A DNA stretch of 64,000 bases from JAHRVQ01 sp029941905 (lineage in GTDB: Bacteria; Pseudomonadota; Gammaproteobacteria; Pseudomonadales; Azotimanducaceae), in NCBI GenBank assembly GCA_029941905.1, contig JAPYTQ010000016.1, positions 40,454-104,453 on the forward strand, in the 5' to 3' direction. Shown piece by piece: positions 1 through 9,309 of the stretch. The first letter of the stretch is position 1. Each line of letters begins with the position of its first letter. Below the pieces are notes generated by a model that saw only the letters and a program-made list of their open reading frames with translations, was not told where the DNA came from and made no database searches. A program made the position numbers and the translations under genes.

Positions 1-38
1 TCATCGCTTCCAATCAAATATTCCTTCTGGTCGTTTAG

Positions 39-1268
39 TTAAGCAAGGGCTGGATTCATTCTTTGACTGTTAATTCTAAAGTAAAACATCATGAGAATTA
101 CCAGGTTAACTGCGCCCATCAACGACGCAAAAGTGAAAGCTGTTTCATAATTACCATCGCTATCGAAGAAATAACCTCCCAGGAATCCTCCCAGTCCCAT
201 GCCGCCCCAGCCGAAGAACGAAGTAATGCTCATTGCCCGAGCTGCATAGCCCGCCGATACCATTACCCGGGTACAAATCAAAATACTCGACATTACTCCG
301 GAATAGGTGAAACCAAATAGCACTGCCAGTACGTAAAGCGCAGTGGCTGAATCACTTAGGTGGGGAAACCAGAAAACGAAAACCGTTTGACCCAGCGACA
401 TTATTAAATATGTCGGCAGGGCGCCGATTGTATCGGCGAGCTTGCCGCCCATGATGCGACCGAAGCCACCGGATATCATCAGAACCAGCAGAACACTGGT
501 TGCAAATTCCATCGAGCGGTTTTCGTCAGTCAACATAGGGACCAGGTGCACGATCGGCACAGACATGCAGTTACAGCAGAAAATAACTGCCACACCCAGC
601 CATGCGACAACCTCAGTTTCTGATAGCGGGAAATCACGCGCCTCCTTGCCCGGAGCTACCCTTGCCTGCTCGCGCCGGGGTGATTCACGAATTAGAAAAG
701 CAATCGGCAATGCGATCACCAGATACGACCAGGCCATGATTGTGTAGGCGGACTGCCAACCATAACTGGTAATAGCGCTACCAACCAGATATGGAATGAC
801 GCCTTGCCCTACAGCCCCTCCGGCGGCAGTAACACCTAACGCCAAGCCGGGATTACGGCTGAACCAGAATCCAACATTGGCAAACAGGGGTGAACTCACC
901 ATGGCGTTACCAAAAGCGCCAAATAGAAAGTAAAAGGCATAAAACTCAAACAGGCTTGTCTGCTCGCTTAGCATGAGCAGGCTTAACGTCATCGCAAAGG
1001 CGGCAACCACGCCAAACCAGCGAGTGCCGAATCGGTCAGCGATAAACCCCCAGAAGACACCGAACAGTGCAGACGAGAAAGCAATGGTGGTGTAGCCTAA
1101 CGATGTATCTGCTCTACTCCAGCCGAATTCTTCTGAAAGCGGTTTCAGGAATACCGAGATTGCAGCCAGCGCTCCGAAAGACAAAGCACTGAGCGTAAAT
1201 GCAACAGCCACCATAACCCAGCCATAGCCGGGATCGTCATCAATCGCTGGGTAAACTCGTTGTGTCAA
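39..1268 (-). CDS. MFS transporter
   Basis: A 409-residue polytopic inner-membrane protein with about twelve hydrophobic segments. It shows the major facilitator signature after TM2 (FIADRFGTRW) and a second-half repeat of it (GGKLADTIGALPT). The fold moves small solutes, often organic acids; the substrate cannot be read from sequence. The start is TTG at 1268, overlapping the TGA of the upstream EthD gene by 4 bases, which implies translational coupling and a shared transcript. The EthD partner suggests that the carrier imports or exports the compound that the EthD protein helps to process (inference). Confidence 0.88.
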   Translation of the reverse strand: MTQRVYPAIDDDPGYGWVMVAVAFTLSALSFGALAAISVFLKPLSEEFGWSRADTSLGYTTIAFSSALFGVFWGFIADRFGTRWFGVVAAFAMTLSLLMLSEQTSLFEFYAFYFLFGAFGNAMVSSPLFANVGFWFSRNPGLALGVTAAGGAVGQGVIPYLVGSAITSYGWQSAYTIMAWSYLVIALPIAFLIRESPRREQARVAPGKEARDFPLSETEVVAWLGVAVIFCCNCMSVPIVHLVPMLTDENRSMEFATSVLLVLMISGGFGRIMGGKLADTIGALPTYLIMSLGQTVFVFWFPHLSDSATALYVLAVLFGFTYSGVMSSILICTRVMVSAGYAARAMSITSFFGWGGMGLGGFLGGYFFDSDGNYETAFTFASLMGAVNLVILMMFYFRINSQRMNPALA

Positions 1269-1840
1269 AACCGTGTTTCTGTGGCGATGATTCTTCTGGG
1301 GGACTTTTTGTGATCGGAAAACCGTGCAACGTCTTCGTTAATGGCGGCTTCGCCTTCTTTGGTATTGAAGAAACGCGTCCTTAAGTCTTCAATAGTATTA
1401 AAACCACAGAGAGCAAATCCGTCCCACTCAGGGCCAGCAAAACGGTGCACGATACTGAGCTGGTTGTAGTGAGACATCGCTGTATGTACCTTCAGGGCAA
1501 GTGGCGCATGGTTGTCACGCCAGTGCTGATCCGCTCTTTGATGGCCTAAATCAGGATGAGCAACGAGGGTAAACAAACCAATAACGCCAGGTAATCGACC
1601 CAGGGTTTCGCGGTCGGCTTTGAGTTTAACTGATCGGCGACAAACCAGGTAAACACCAACATCAGCTGCATCGAGAAGATAATGCAGGTCGTCAGTGGAA
1701 CATGCAACCAGTGCAGCAAAGGGTAAATGGGAGGTATCCTTGCGTTCGTCAGCAAGCAAAGTCCCCTGGGTTTCAATAGCGACTAGATTTGCTTTTATAC
1801 GATCAGAAAATGCAGCCACTAGTTCCATGTTGTTTAACAC
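1265..1840 (-). CDS. EthD-domain protein
   Basis: A 191-residue soluble protein. The middle and C-terminal part (about residues 80-180) fits the EthD/dimeric alpha-beta barrel family: a conserved HWRDNHAPLALKVH stretch, then a strand with FALCGFNTIEDLRTRFF. EthD proteins accompany oxidative degradation of ethers and other organic compounds, usually with no assigned chemistry. The GTG start at 1840 has an AAGGGGA-type ribosome site a few bases upstream; an ATG lies four codons in. It is the first gene of a two-gene leftward unit and is coupled to the MFS gene by a 4-base overlap. Family assignment is fairly secure, substrate unknown. Confidence 0.72.
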   Translation of the reverse strand: MLNNMELVAAFSDRIKANLVAIETQGTLLADERKDTSHLPFAALVACSTDDLHYLLDAADVGVYLVCRRSVKLKADRETLGRLPGVIGLFTLVAHPDLGHQRADQHWRDNHAPLALKVHTAMSHYNQLSIVHRFAGPEWDGFALCGFNTIEDLRTRFFNTKEGEAAINEDVARFSDHKKSPRRIIATETRF

Positions 1841-2014
1841 TTTGGTCCCCTTCTTTTGTGAAATAGTTATGAAGTAATTATGAGATAGTTATGCAATCAA
1901 TATTGAATGAAAAAGTTTTATCGAACAAGCCTCAACTCAGCCTGGGTGCTGCTTCGCGATTCCTCGATTGTCAGCATACTCCTTGTTACCTAGTAGACCA
2001 TAAACCCGTCAGAC

Positions 2015-4270
2015 TTGAATCAGGATGGATTCAAGGCTAGTCTAATAATCAATGGAATCCCCCTCGGGGTATGCATGGAATCTTCGATCGTCGCACATGG
2101 TGCTATTATAGCCCTGGATTTAATGGTAGCTGTCGCGATTTGGCTCAACTATCGAAACTCGCTGCGAAGTTACCTCGCCTACGCGGCGGCCGCAGCTATG
2201 GTCGATGCATTCCGCCAGACATGTAATCTGGTGATTGGTGCCCATCCTGATATTTCGCCGCTGTTTTTCCTTTCCGGTTTTGCACAGTACTTATCTACAT
2301 TGTTGTTCCTGATTGCTTGGAACGAAGCCAGGGAGGAAGAGATTAATATTTCCAGGATCCTGATCGGGTTCTTGACATTGTTTGTAGCGATGTCTTTCTA
2401 TTTTTGGATAGCGGGATTTACGAATACTGTCAGTGATTGGTACCTATATTACTTACCGCTGTTGTTAGTCTCCTCGTTGCTGTTTAGAGAGTGGATGCTG
2501 ATTGATAATACTTGGATTCAAGTCCGGGGGTTTCTGTTTGTATGCACTGCTGGTCTAGTACTTGTTCGGTTCTGGATTCCAGCGCATCGTGAATCAGGTG
2601 AGCTGTTTTACCTGACCTATTATCTCGAAGCGGTTACTTATCCGATAGCCCTGGGTACGATGATCGTTTACGCAATGGAAGAAACGCATCGAAAGGTGCA
2701 GGAACTTCTTGCGCAGCGAGTTTGTGCAGAGAGGGATTTGCAGTTTATTTTGGACAGGTCTGCGGATTCGATCCTCGTGACGAACGAAAGTGGGGTGTTT
2801 ACCACGTGGAACATAAGGAGTGAAGAACAGTTTGGCTTTACGGCGCAGGAAGCGATAGGCAAACTCAAAATATGGGATTTGCTGACTTCTACTCATCAGC
2901 TGCCAGAACCCGCCGAAAGTATTGAGATCGAAGACGTTGCCCAGCGTAAAGATGGGTCCAATGTTACTGTCAGAATCAGGGCTCAAGCTTCGAATCGTGA
3001 CGGAGAAAAATATTGTGTCTATGTCATCCAGGATTTAAGTAAAGAAAACGAGCTCAAGCGACAAAACCAGATATTTGAACAACGCCTGCAACAGTCCCAG
3101 AAACTCGAAAGCCTCGGTGTGCTGGCAGGTGGCATCGCTCACGACTTTAACAACCTGCTAGCGACAATTATGGGGTATGCGGGAATTGCGCAGGCAGATG
3201 ACGTTGACAAGTTGAATGATCATCTGGACCATATATTGCTCGCTTCAGAAAAAGCTTCACAACTTACTGAACAAATGCTCACCTACGCCGGGCAGGGTCC
3301 TTATGATCCGAGTCCGATGGAGTTGAACAAAACCATCGAAGACATGATACCGTTGTTAGTACCGGTAATTGCACCTAATGCAAAGTTGGAATTTTTCCCT
3401 GGAGATGAAGATGTCTGGCTGATGGGGGAAGCGAGCCAGATTGACCAGATTGTCATGAATCTTGTGATGAACGCATCGGAGAGCCTGGAGGGAAAGGCGG
3501 GCGCCATCAGCATAAGAACGGGCAGATGGAATGTGAACCGTGAAACCCTCAACCGGAGCTTGTTCGGTAATTCTATGGAGCCTGGGGAATACGCGTTCAT
3601 GAAGATCAATGATTCGGGCAGTGGCATGGACGCAGAAACCCAGGCACATCTGTTCGATCCATTCTTCTCCACCAAATTTACGGGTCGTGGGCTCGGGATG
3701 GCGACTGTCGCCGGGATCACTAAACGTCACAATGCGGCAATAAATGTTAACAGTAAATTAAATAGTGGGACCAATTTCGTTTTCTATTTCAAACCCTGTG
3801 AAAAACTCCTGGTCGAAACAGCCGCCAATGAGGTCGACAGCAGCTACGCAGTCAAAAAAACAATTCTCATACTCGATGATGATGAAGATCTTCTTCGAAT
3901 GTGCCAGGAAATGCTCGAGTTTAGTGGCTTCAAGGTGATTACTATGCAGCAAGGTGAGGCTGCTTTGAGCTGTTTGGAAGAGCAGCCAGACATTGATGTG
4001 TTGGTGTTTGACTGCACACTTCCGGGGCGTACGGGACCTGAACTTTATGCGCAACTGCTTGAGAAAGGAATACAGATCCCGGTTGTTTTCTTTAGCGGCT
4101 ACACCGAAGGCCAGGTAAGTGGAGGCATTAGCCCTGAGTGGGCAGTCGAGTTTCTCCACAAGCCTTTTCGCCAAAACGATCTATTGCGGGCAGTCGGCAA
4201 TCTGCTTGTACCAAGAGATGCTGGTGAGGTGACTACGGTTAGTACTCTTGAATCATCTGGTAAGCTCTGA
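2015..4270 (+). CDS. Membrane hybrid sensor histidine kinase with PAS and receiver domains
   Basis: A 751-residue two-component sensor. The N-terminus (about residues 20-225) has some seven hydrophobic segments. A PAS domain follows (about 240-350), then a HisKA dimerisation segment with the H-box GGIAHDFNN (His376), an HATPase domain (N-box NLVMNASES, G1 DSGSGMD, G2 GRGLGMATV) and a C-terminal receiver domain (about 625-740) with acidic pocket DDDED and phosphoacceptor Asp666 in VFDCTLPG. The architecture resembles PAS-HK-REC hybrids that signal through a phosphorelay. No partner response regulator or Hpt protein lies beside it. The open frame begins with TTG at 2015, but ATG at 2075, just before the first membrane segment, is an equally good or better start. 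The downstream amidohydrolase, 31 bases away, may be co-transcribed. Confidence 0.9.
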   Translation: MNQDGFKASLIINGIPLGVCMESSIVAHGAIIALDLMVAVAIWLNYRNSLRSYLAYAAAAAMVDAFRQTCNLVIGAHPDISPLFFLSGFAQYLSTLLFLIAWNEAREEEINISRILIGFLTLFVAMSFYFWIAGFTNTVSDWYLYYLPLLLVSSLLFREWMLIDNTWIQVRGFLFVCTAGLVLVRFWIPAHRESGELFYLTYYLEAVTYPIALGTMIVYAMEETHRKVQELLAQRVCAERDLQFILDRSADSILVTNESGVFTTWNIRSEEQFGFTAQEAIGKLKIWDLLTSTHQLPEPAESIEIEDVAQRKDGSNVTVRIRAQASNRDGEKYCVYVIQDLSKENELKRQNQIFEQRLQQSQKLESLGVLAGGIAHDFNNLLATIMGYAGIAQADDVDKLNDHLDHILLASEKASQLTEQMLTYAGQGPYDPSPMELNKTIEDMIPLLVPVIAPNAKLEFFPGDEDVWLMGEASQIDQIVMNLVMNASESLEGKAGAISIRTGRWNVNRETLNRSLFGNSMEPGEYAFMKINDSGSGMDAETQAHLFDPFFSTKFTGRGLGMATVAGITKRHNAAINVNSKLNSGTNFVFYFKPCEKLLVETAANEVDSSYAVKKTILILDDDEDLLRMCQEMLEFSGFKVITMQQGEAALSCLEEQPDIDVLVFDCTLPGRTGPELYAQLLEKGIQIPVVFFSGYTEGQVSGGISPEWAVEFLHKPFRQNDLLRAVGNLLVPRDAGEVTTVSTLESSGKL

Positions 4271-4301
4271 ACCCGTCAATTTGATGTAGACGGAGTACGA
4301 C

Positions 4302-5420
4302 ATGCAAGCACCTGTTGTAGATTGTGATTCACATGTAATGGAACCTGCGAACCTCTGGCAGAATTATCTTGAGCCAAAGTACCGGGATCGAGCCATAAGA
4401 ATCGAGGAAATTGATGGCATAGAGACACTGATCATAGGCGAGCAGAAAATGCTGGAGGGTCGTCTTGCCGGTTTGGGTGGTGCGCACTTACCAAGGGATC
4501 AGGTGTTCACGGGTAACATGAAATACACCGATGGCTGTGAACCTGCGAGCTATGATCCCCGGGCACGATGTAAAATGTTAGATGAATGGCAGGTGGACGC
4601 AGGGGTGCTGTTCCCGACGATTGGCATTCTGCCATTTCCCCTCGACGATATGGACCTGAACTCGGCCTATTGTCGGGCTTACAATCGTTGGCAGGCAGAG
4701 TTTTATCAGCAGGCGAAGGATCGTGTGATTCCCATTGCCATCGTCAATTGGCATGATGTGAATAGTGCCGTCGAAGAACTATCCCGGTGTATAAAACAAG
4801 GTTTTCGAGGCGTGTTTGTTCCGCCGGAAGTGGTTGATGGAGTTCGTCCCGGCGAAAGTCATTTTGATAGAATCTGGGCTCTCTGCGAGGAGGCCAAGAT
4901 ACCCGGTTGTCTTCACGTCATCGTTCGCTTCGGTGGTGCTGCTGTACCGTTTGCGGCCTGGCAGGAAACCGGACCGGGGGCAACCTTTAGCTTTGGACTT
5001 GGAGCGACGGGGCAACTTATTCCTGCTATGACTTCTATCGTTGTGGATGGTGTGTTTGACCGGTTTCCGGCGCTCAAGATCGTATCGGTGGAAGCGGGTT
5101 GTGGTTATGCCGCTTACCTGATGGACAGGCTTGATGAAAAGCACCAGTTTTTTAAGGACTTCAGCTTGACCCCTCTCAAACTTAGACCGAGTGAGTACAT
5201 CCAGAGGAACTGCTATTTTGTGGCGGAACCCGAGGAACGGTCCATTGATGCGATGCTGACTCTGGTAGGTGAAGACAGAATTCTATGGGGTTCTGACTAT
5301 CCCCATATTGATTCGACCCTGGAAGCGCCCAATCTTATTCGCACTTCTGTCAAGAACCTGAGCCCGACGCGAAGAGAAGCTGTATTAGGGACCAATGCGG
5401 TGAAAGTATTCGGTTTGTAA
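4302..5420 (+). CDS. Amidohydrolase family 2 (ACMSD-like) metal-dependent hydrolase
   Basis: A 372-residue cytosolic TIM-barrel enzyme of the Amidohydro_2 family. The N-terminal metal ligand motif DCDSHVMEP (Asp9, His11), a central HV motif and the late GSDYPHID motif (Asp332) are in place. Relatives hydrolyse or decarboxylate cyclic and aromatic acids, such as aminocarboxymuconate semialdehyde or resorcylate; many uncharacterised marine members accompany CaiB and SDR genes, as here. ATG start with CGGAG seven bases upstream. It is convergent with the PatB-type gene that ends 40 bases downstream. Substrate unknown. Confidence 0.85.
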   Translation: MQAPVVDCDSHVMEPANLWQNYLEPKYRDRAIRIEEIDGIETLIIGEQKMLEGRLAGLGGAHLPRDQVFTGNMKYTDGCEPASYDPRARCKMLDEWQVDAGVLFPTIGILPFPLDDMDLNSAYCRAYNRWQAEFYQQAKDRVIPIAIVNWHDVNSAVEELSRCIKQGFRGVFVPPEVVDGVRPGESHFDRIWALCEEAKIPGCLHVIVRFGGAAVPFAAWQETGPGATFSFGLGATGQLIPAMTSIVVDGVFDRFPALKIVSVEAGCGYAAYLMDRLDEKHQFFKDFSLTPLKLRPSEYIQRNCYFVAEPEERSIDAMLTLVGEDRILWGSDYPHIDSTLEAPNLIRTSVKNLSPTRREAVLGTNAVKVFGL

Positions 5421-5460
5421 TTTGCGTGGCAAAGGCGGTTTTCCCCAGGCGACGGCTCGA

Positions 5461-6711
5461 TCAAATGGAATGGACCGCCTCTTCTATGCGATTACAGGCT
5501 TCTACCAGTGTGTCTCTTGGACAGCCAAAATTGAGTCGCATGAATCCCGGGCCATCAAACTGGGCACCATCGGACAGGCCCACCCCTGCAGTCTCAAAGA
5601 AAGCCATGGCATCCGTTAACTCGAGTTTGGAGACGTCCAGCCAGGCAAGATAAGTCGCTTCAACCGGACTCATACTTATCCCGGGCATACGGGCGATTCT
5701 GTCGGCAAGATAGTCTCGATTTGCCTGCAGATACTTTATTAACTCCAAACGCCATGTTTCACAATCACGATAGGCCGTGAGCATACTGGTATAGGCGAAT
5801 ATGTTGACGGAGCTCATCGCCCCCTCTTTGGCCTGTTCAAATCTCTCCCTGATCTCCCTATTCTGAATTATGGCTACAGAGCCACCCAATCCCGCCAGGT
5901 TAAAGGTCTTGGTTGGCGCTAAAAAAGTAATGGTAATATCTGCCGCTTCCTGACTGACAGAGGCCGTTGGCACATGACGCCTGTTGTCAAATAATAGGTC
6001 ACAGTGAATCTCGTCTGAACTGATCAAAACATCGTTTTCATAACAGGATTCAACTATTTTTTCGAGTTCGCTACTGTCGAGTAATCTGCCGATGGGGTTG
6101 AACGGATTACTAAGCAGCATTAGCCTGATGTCAGGGTTATCAGTGAGTGCTTTTTCAAATTTCTGCTGGGGGAAAGGCCATTTTCCATTCACGAAATCAG
6201 CTCTGACACGATGAAGTATACGTCCCCAGTTACCCGGTGCAGAAAGGAAAGGGTGATAGACGGGCACCACAGTGACAACGGATTCACTGGAATCTACCAG
6301 CCCACGGCAGGCAAGGTTCAGACCGGGTACCACGCCTGTCAGAAAGAGAATATCTTCTTCATCCACCTTCCATTCATACAGACGATCGAGGCGTTCGATG
6401 ATGACTGATTTCAGTTCTGCGGCGGCTGCCCCATAGCCAAAGATGCCGTGATCGGCTCTATGCTTGATTGCATCGATGATGGCTTGCGGCGCCCTGAAAT
6501 CCATGTCCGCCACCCACATTGGCAGAATGTTTTCTCCGGCATATTTACCCCACTTATTGCTGTCGGTATCTCGCCTGTCCTGAACACTGTCGAAATCTAT
6601 ATCACTCATGCCAAACCTGGTTTCCATCGTTTGTTTGTAAAGCCGTTTTCTCAGTTCGCCGATTGTAGTGGGACAAACCTGTTGCTGCAAAGGTATCGAA
6701 GAGATATCCAT
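5461..6711 (-). CDS. PatB/MalY-type PLP-dependent C-S lyase (aminotransferase class I/II fold)
   Basis: A 416-residue fold-type I PLP enzyme. The hallmark PatB/MalY segment PMWVADMDF occurs near residue 65, with substrate-loop residues GYG further on and the PLP lysine in TKTFNLAGLGGS. The family cleaves cystathionine, cysteine-S-conjugates or related thioethers. Usual length is about 390 residues, so a start at the internal ATG near 6609 (MSDIDFD) is possible; the longer N-terminus is then not part of the fold. It follows the SSS symporter by only 13 bases, so the pair probably imports and cleaves the same amino-acid-like or sulfur-containing substrate (inference). Confidence 0.87.
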   Translation of the reverse strand: MDISSIPLQQQVCPTTIGELRKRLYKQTMETRFGMSDIDFDSVQDRRDTDSNKWGKYAGENILPMWVADMDFRAPQAIIDAIKHRADHGIFGYGAAAAELKSVIIERLDRLYEWKVDEEDILFLTGVVPGLNLACRGLVDSSESVVTVVPVYHPFLSAPGNWGRILHRVRADFVNGKWPFPQQKFEKALTDNPDIRLMLLSNPFNPIGRLLDSSELEKIVESCYENDVLISSDEIHCDLLFDNRRHVPTASVSQEAADITITFLAPTKTFNLAGLGGSVAIIQNREIRERFEQAKEGAMSSVNIFAYTSMLTAYRDCETWRLELIKYLQANRDYLADRIARMPGISMSPVEATYLAWLDVSKLELTDAMAFFETAGVGLSDGAQFDGPGFMRLNFGCPRDTLVEACNRIEEAVHSI

Positions 6712-6724
6712 TTCGCTGTGTTAC

Positions 6725-8242
6725 TCAGGCGAAGATTCGATCAAGGTGAGGGGCTGGTGGTATTCGTTTATAGGTCATCTTCGAAGCGACGATATAGACC
6801 AGACTCGAAGCAAAAAAAGCAGGTATCACCTCATGTATGTCAGAAAGTGCCTCGTACTCAAACCTGAATCCAAACCGCCAGATCACGCAGCCTGTTATTC
6901 CGGTTAACATGGATAATAGTGCACCCATGTCGGTTCCCCAGCGCAGATAAAGTCCACCGAAGATAGCAGGGAAAAAGCTCGCAGCGAACACCGCGCCAGA
7001 AAACGCCGTCATTTCAACGATACCAGCAGGCGGGTAGAGGGTGACTATGTATAACAGAACGCAGTAAGCAAAGATTGTCCATCTTGTTCTTCCAATCAAT
7101 TTACTCGTTTTCATAGGTCGAACAACATGCCACATATCCTGCACAAAGGCGGTACCGACAATGAGCATGACGGATGCCAGGGACGACATCCCGGCAGCGA
7201 ATAATCCCGCTATGCATATACCGGAGATCAGCGGGTTGTCGAATTTGTCGAGCATAAAACCCACGACTTCATCGGTATTCTGGATAAGGTAAGCCGCTTC
7301 TTTCTCTGTTGCCATGGCGTGAACCAGCGCACCCAGGCCCATCACACAAATCAGGGAGATGCCGAGAAATATTGGTGTCCAGATCATGGCAAAACGCATG
7401 CTTTTGGCATTGTCGATTGAATAAAAGCGAATCAGGCAACGGGGTTCTGCTATTTGTTTCATGCCGACGGCAAGACCGATCCCCAGGATATAGAAAAACG
7501 AAACCAGCGAGCCAAAAATAACCAGTCCATCGCCAATCGGATCTCCATCGGCATCACGGTGAGTCGTCTCTTTAATGCGCATAAATACCTCGTCGACACC
7601 GCCGACATAGATAAACGGCAGCGTCACCATAATGATGGCAACTGCAAACATCATGATACCTTGCACAGCGTCGGTCCAGAGTACACTGTACATGCCACCC
7701 CAAACGGTGTACGCACAGGTAATAAACACCACGGTAAAAGTGCCCAGCGCATAGGGAATATCGAGCACCGAAGAAATCACATGCCCCAGCCCTTTGGTGA
7801 TACCCGTCATGTACCAGAGCGTAGCAAACAGGATTACAAAGGCGCTAAGCAGACGGATGGCGCGGGCAAAGTCACTCTTGTAACGATAAAAGAAATAGTC
7901 GGGGATTGTCATTGATCCCAGCTTGGCTGTCTGATTGCGCATTCTGGGGCCGAGCACAACCCACGAGATGACGCAGAATATTGCCCAGAAGAGTCCGACC
8001 CAGGCCCAGGATAGCCCAAACTGAAATGACTTTCCCGCCTGTCCGATGTAGGTATTGGTACTTGCAAAAGTGGAGAAGAATGCCAGTGAGACAACCCAAC
8101 CGGGTATCTCGCGTTTGGCGATATAAAATGACTCAACACCGGATGTTGCCTTTTCCCTGAAGTACCAACCGACCCAGAGGCAAAAAGCCAGGTAGATAAT
8201 TGTCAGCAGCAAAGTCAGCCAGTGTTGAGCGAGATAATCCAT
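6725..8242 (-). CDS. SSS-family sodium:solute symporter
   Basis: A 505-residue inner-membrane protein with about thirteen hydrophobic segments, of the sodium:solute symporter family (panF/putP fold). The FYIAKREIPGW stretch after TM1 and the SLAFFSTFASTNTYIGQAG region match the family's sodium-site helix pattern. The ATG is directly adjacent to the stop of a 39-codon membrane ORF and has AAGGAG eleven bases upstream, inside the end of that ORF. The lyase gene follows after 13 bases. Substrate not determined; the neighbouring lyase makes an amino acid or thioether plausible. Confidence 0.9.
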   Translation of the reverse strand: MDYLAQHWLTLLLTIIYLAFCLWVGWYFREKATSGVESFYIAKREIPGWVVSLAFFSTFASTNTYIGQAGKSFQFGLSWAWVGLFWAIFCVISWVVLGPRMRNQTAKLGSMTIPDYFFYRYKSDFARAIRLLSAFVILFATLWYMTGITKGLGHVISSVLDIPYALGTFTVVFITCAYTVWGGMYSVLWTDAVQGIMMFAVAIIMVTLPFIYVGGVDEVFMRIKETTHRDADGDPIGDGLVIFGSLVSFFYILGIGLAVGMKQIAEPRCLIRFYSIDNAKSMRFAMIWTPIFLGISLICVMGLGALVHAMATEKEAAYLIQNTDEVVGFMLDKFDNPLISGICIAGLFAAGMSSLASVMLIVGTAFVQDMWHVVRPMKTSKLIGRTRWTIFAYCVLLYIVTLYPPAGIVEMTAFSGAVFAASFFPAIFGGLYLRWGTDMGALLSMLTGITGCVIWRFGFRFEYEALSDIHEVIPAFFASSLVYIVASKMTYKRIPPAPHLDRIFA

Positions 8243-8362
8243 CTACGAATCGTCTCCTTCTTCCTCTTGCTCAATGTGAATATCCATACGGGATACGATG
8301 ATGGTGTTGACTATGATCACAACGATGATGCCCCAGTAGGGTAACCCCGTTAGAAAATCCAT
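8243..8362 (-). CDS. Small membrane protein, probable symporter accessory subunit
   Basis: A 39-codon ORF. The product starts MDFLTGLPYWG, continues with one strongly hydrophobic helix (residues 9-24: YWGIIVVIIVNTIIVS) and ends in a very acidic tail (EQEEEGDDS). The TAG touches the ATG of the SSS symporter with no base between, and the symporter's ribosome site sits inside this ORF, so translation is probably coupled. An AGAGG lies just upstream, at a short distance. Small single-helix proteins encoded beside SSS symporters are known (symporter small accessory proteins; YhdT beside PanF is a longer case). Function is inferred from position and topology. Confidence 0.68.
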   Translation of the reverse strand: MDFLTGLPYWGIIVVIIVNTIIVSRMDIHIEQEEEGDDS

Positions 8363-8415
8363 TGCCTCTAAACGATCACGTCAAATATTTTGTTGCTATC
8401 ACCACTCGGGTTCAT

Positions 8416-9282
8416 CTAATCGAGTCTGCGTATTTCTGGTGGTGCGCCTGTTGAACCTTTGGTAATCCCCGAAACTTTCGCGTTGCGGGCAGATGATCTG
8501 GGGAATTTCTTTGATAACTCAGGACCCGCCGCGGTCAACCCGCCATCCACCACAATGGATTCGCCGGTGACGAACTCAGCATCATCGCTGGCAAGAAATA
8601 AAGCCGCGCCTGCGATATGTTCGCCGCGCCCATAGTCCGGCCAGGGTTGGGATGTAGCGAAAGACTTCCTCGTCGCGTCCGGGCGACCACCATCAGCCAG
8701 GGGAGTTGCAATAAAACCGGGACAAATCGCGTTAACCCTGATTTTGTCGGCGGCCAGTTCAACAGCGGCTGACTGGGACAGGCTGATGACAGCTGCTTTG
8801 GCAGCGGAATAGACCAATGGCCCGCCATCACCGCTGAGTCCCGCAATCGACGCGGTGTTGATAATGGAACCCCCGTTACCATTGGCTTTCATGACAATGG
8901 CGGCATGTTTGATTCCGAGAAATACGCCTTTAGCCAACACATCAAAGGTGTAGTCCCAGTCACTAATTGTGGTTTCAGTCAAAGGACCAATGGCTCCGCC
9001 TACCCCGGCATTGTTGAAGACAATATCGAGTCCGGCATAATTACTGAGTGCAGTTTGAATCATATTGGCGACATCATCTTCTCTGGCAACATCCGTGGCG
9101 ACAAAAGAAACTGATCCCTCGAAGCCAGCAGATTTGGCATCCCGGACTGCCTGCGCGCCACTTTCCTCATTGAAGTCGGCGATGATAACTTTGGCGCCTT
9201 CCTGCAAAAACCGATTAACCGTTGCGAGCCCCATTCCACTTGCGCCACCGGTGATGATGGCTACTTTGTTTTCCAGTCGCAT
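8416..9282 (-). CDS. SDR-family NAD(P)-dependent oxidoreductase
   Basis: A 288-residue classical short-chain dehydrogenase. It has the nucleotide motif TGGASGMG (residues 11-18), NNAG in strand 4, a catalytic serine in NTASIAG, YSAAK as the YxxxK pair and a C-terminal GESIVVDGG. The enzyme interconverts an alcohol and a ketone with NAD(P). It is about 30 residues longer than the usual 250, with a basic C-terminal tail. A strong GGAGG ribosome site precedes the ATG. It lies in the leftward run between the Frag1-like membrane protein and the small symporter subunit, so a role in catabolising the imported compound is plausible. Confidence 0.9.
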   Translation of the reverse strand: MRLENKVAIITGGASGMGLATVNRFLQEGAKVIIADFNEESGAQAVRDAKSAGFEGSVSFVATDVAREDDVANMIQTALSNYAGLDIVFNNAGVGGAIGPLTETTISDWDYTFDVLAKGVFLGIKHAAIVMKANGNGGSIINTASIAGLSGDGGPLVYSAAKAAVISLSQSAAVELAADKIRVNAICPGFIATPLADGGRPDATRKSFATSQPWPDYGRGEHIAGAALFLASDDAEFVTGESIVVDGGLTAAGPELSKKFPRSSARNAKVSGITKGSTGAPPEIRRLD

Positions 9283-9309
9283 GTTTTACCTCCGGGACGT
9301 GCCCAAGTG

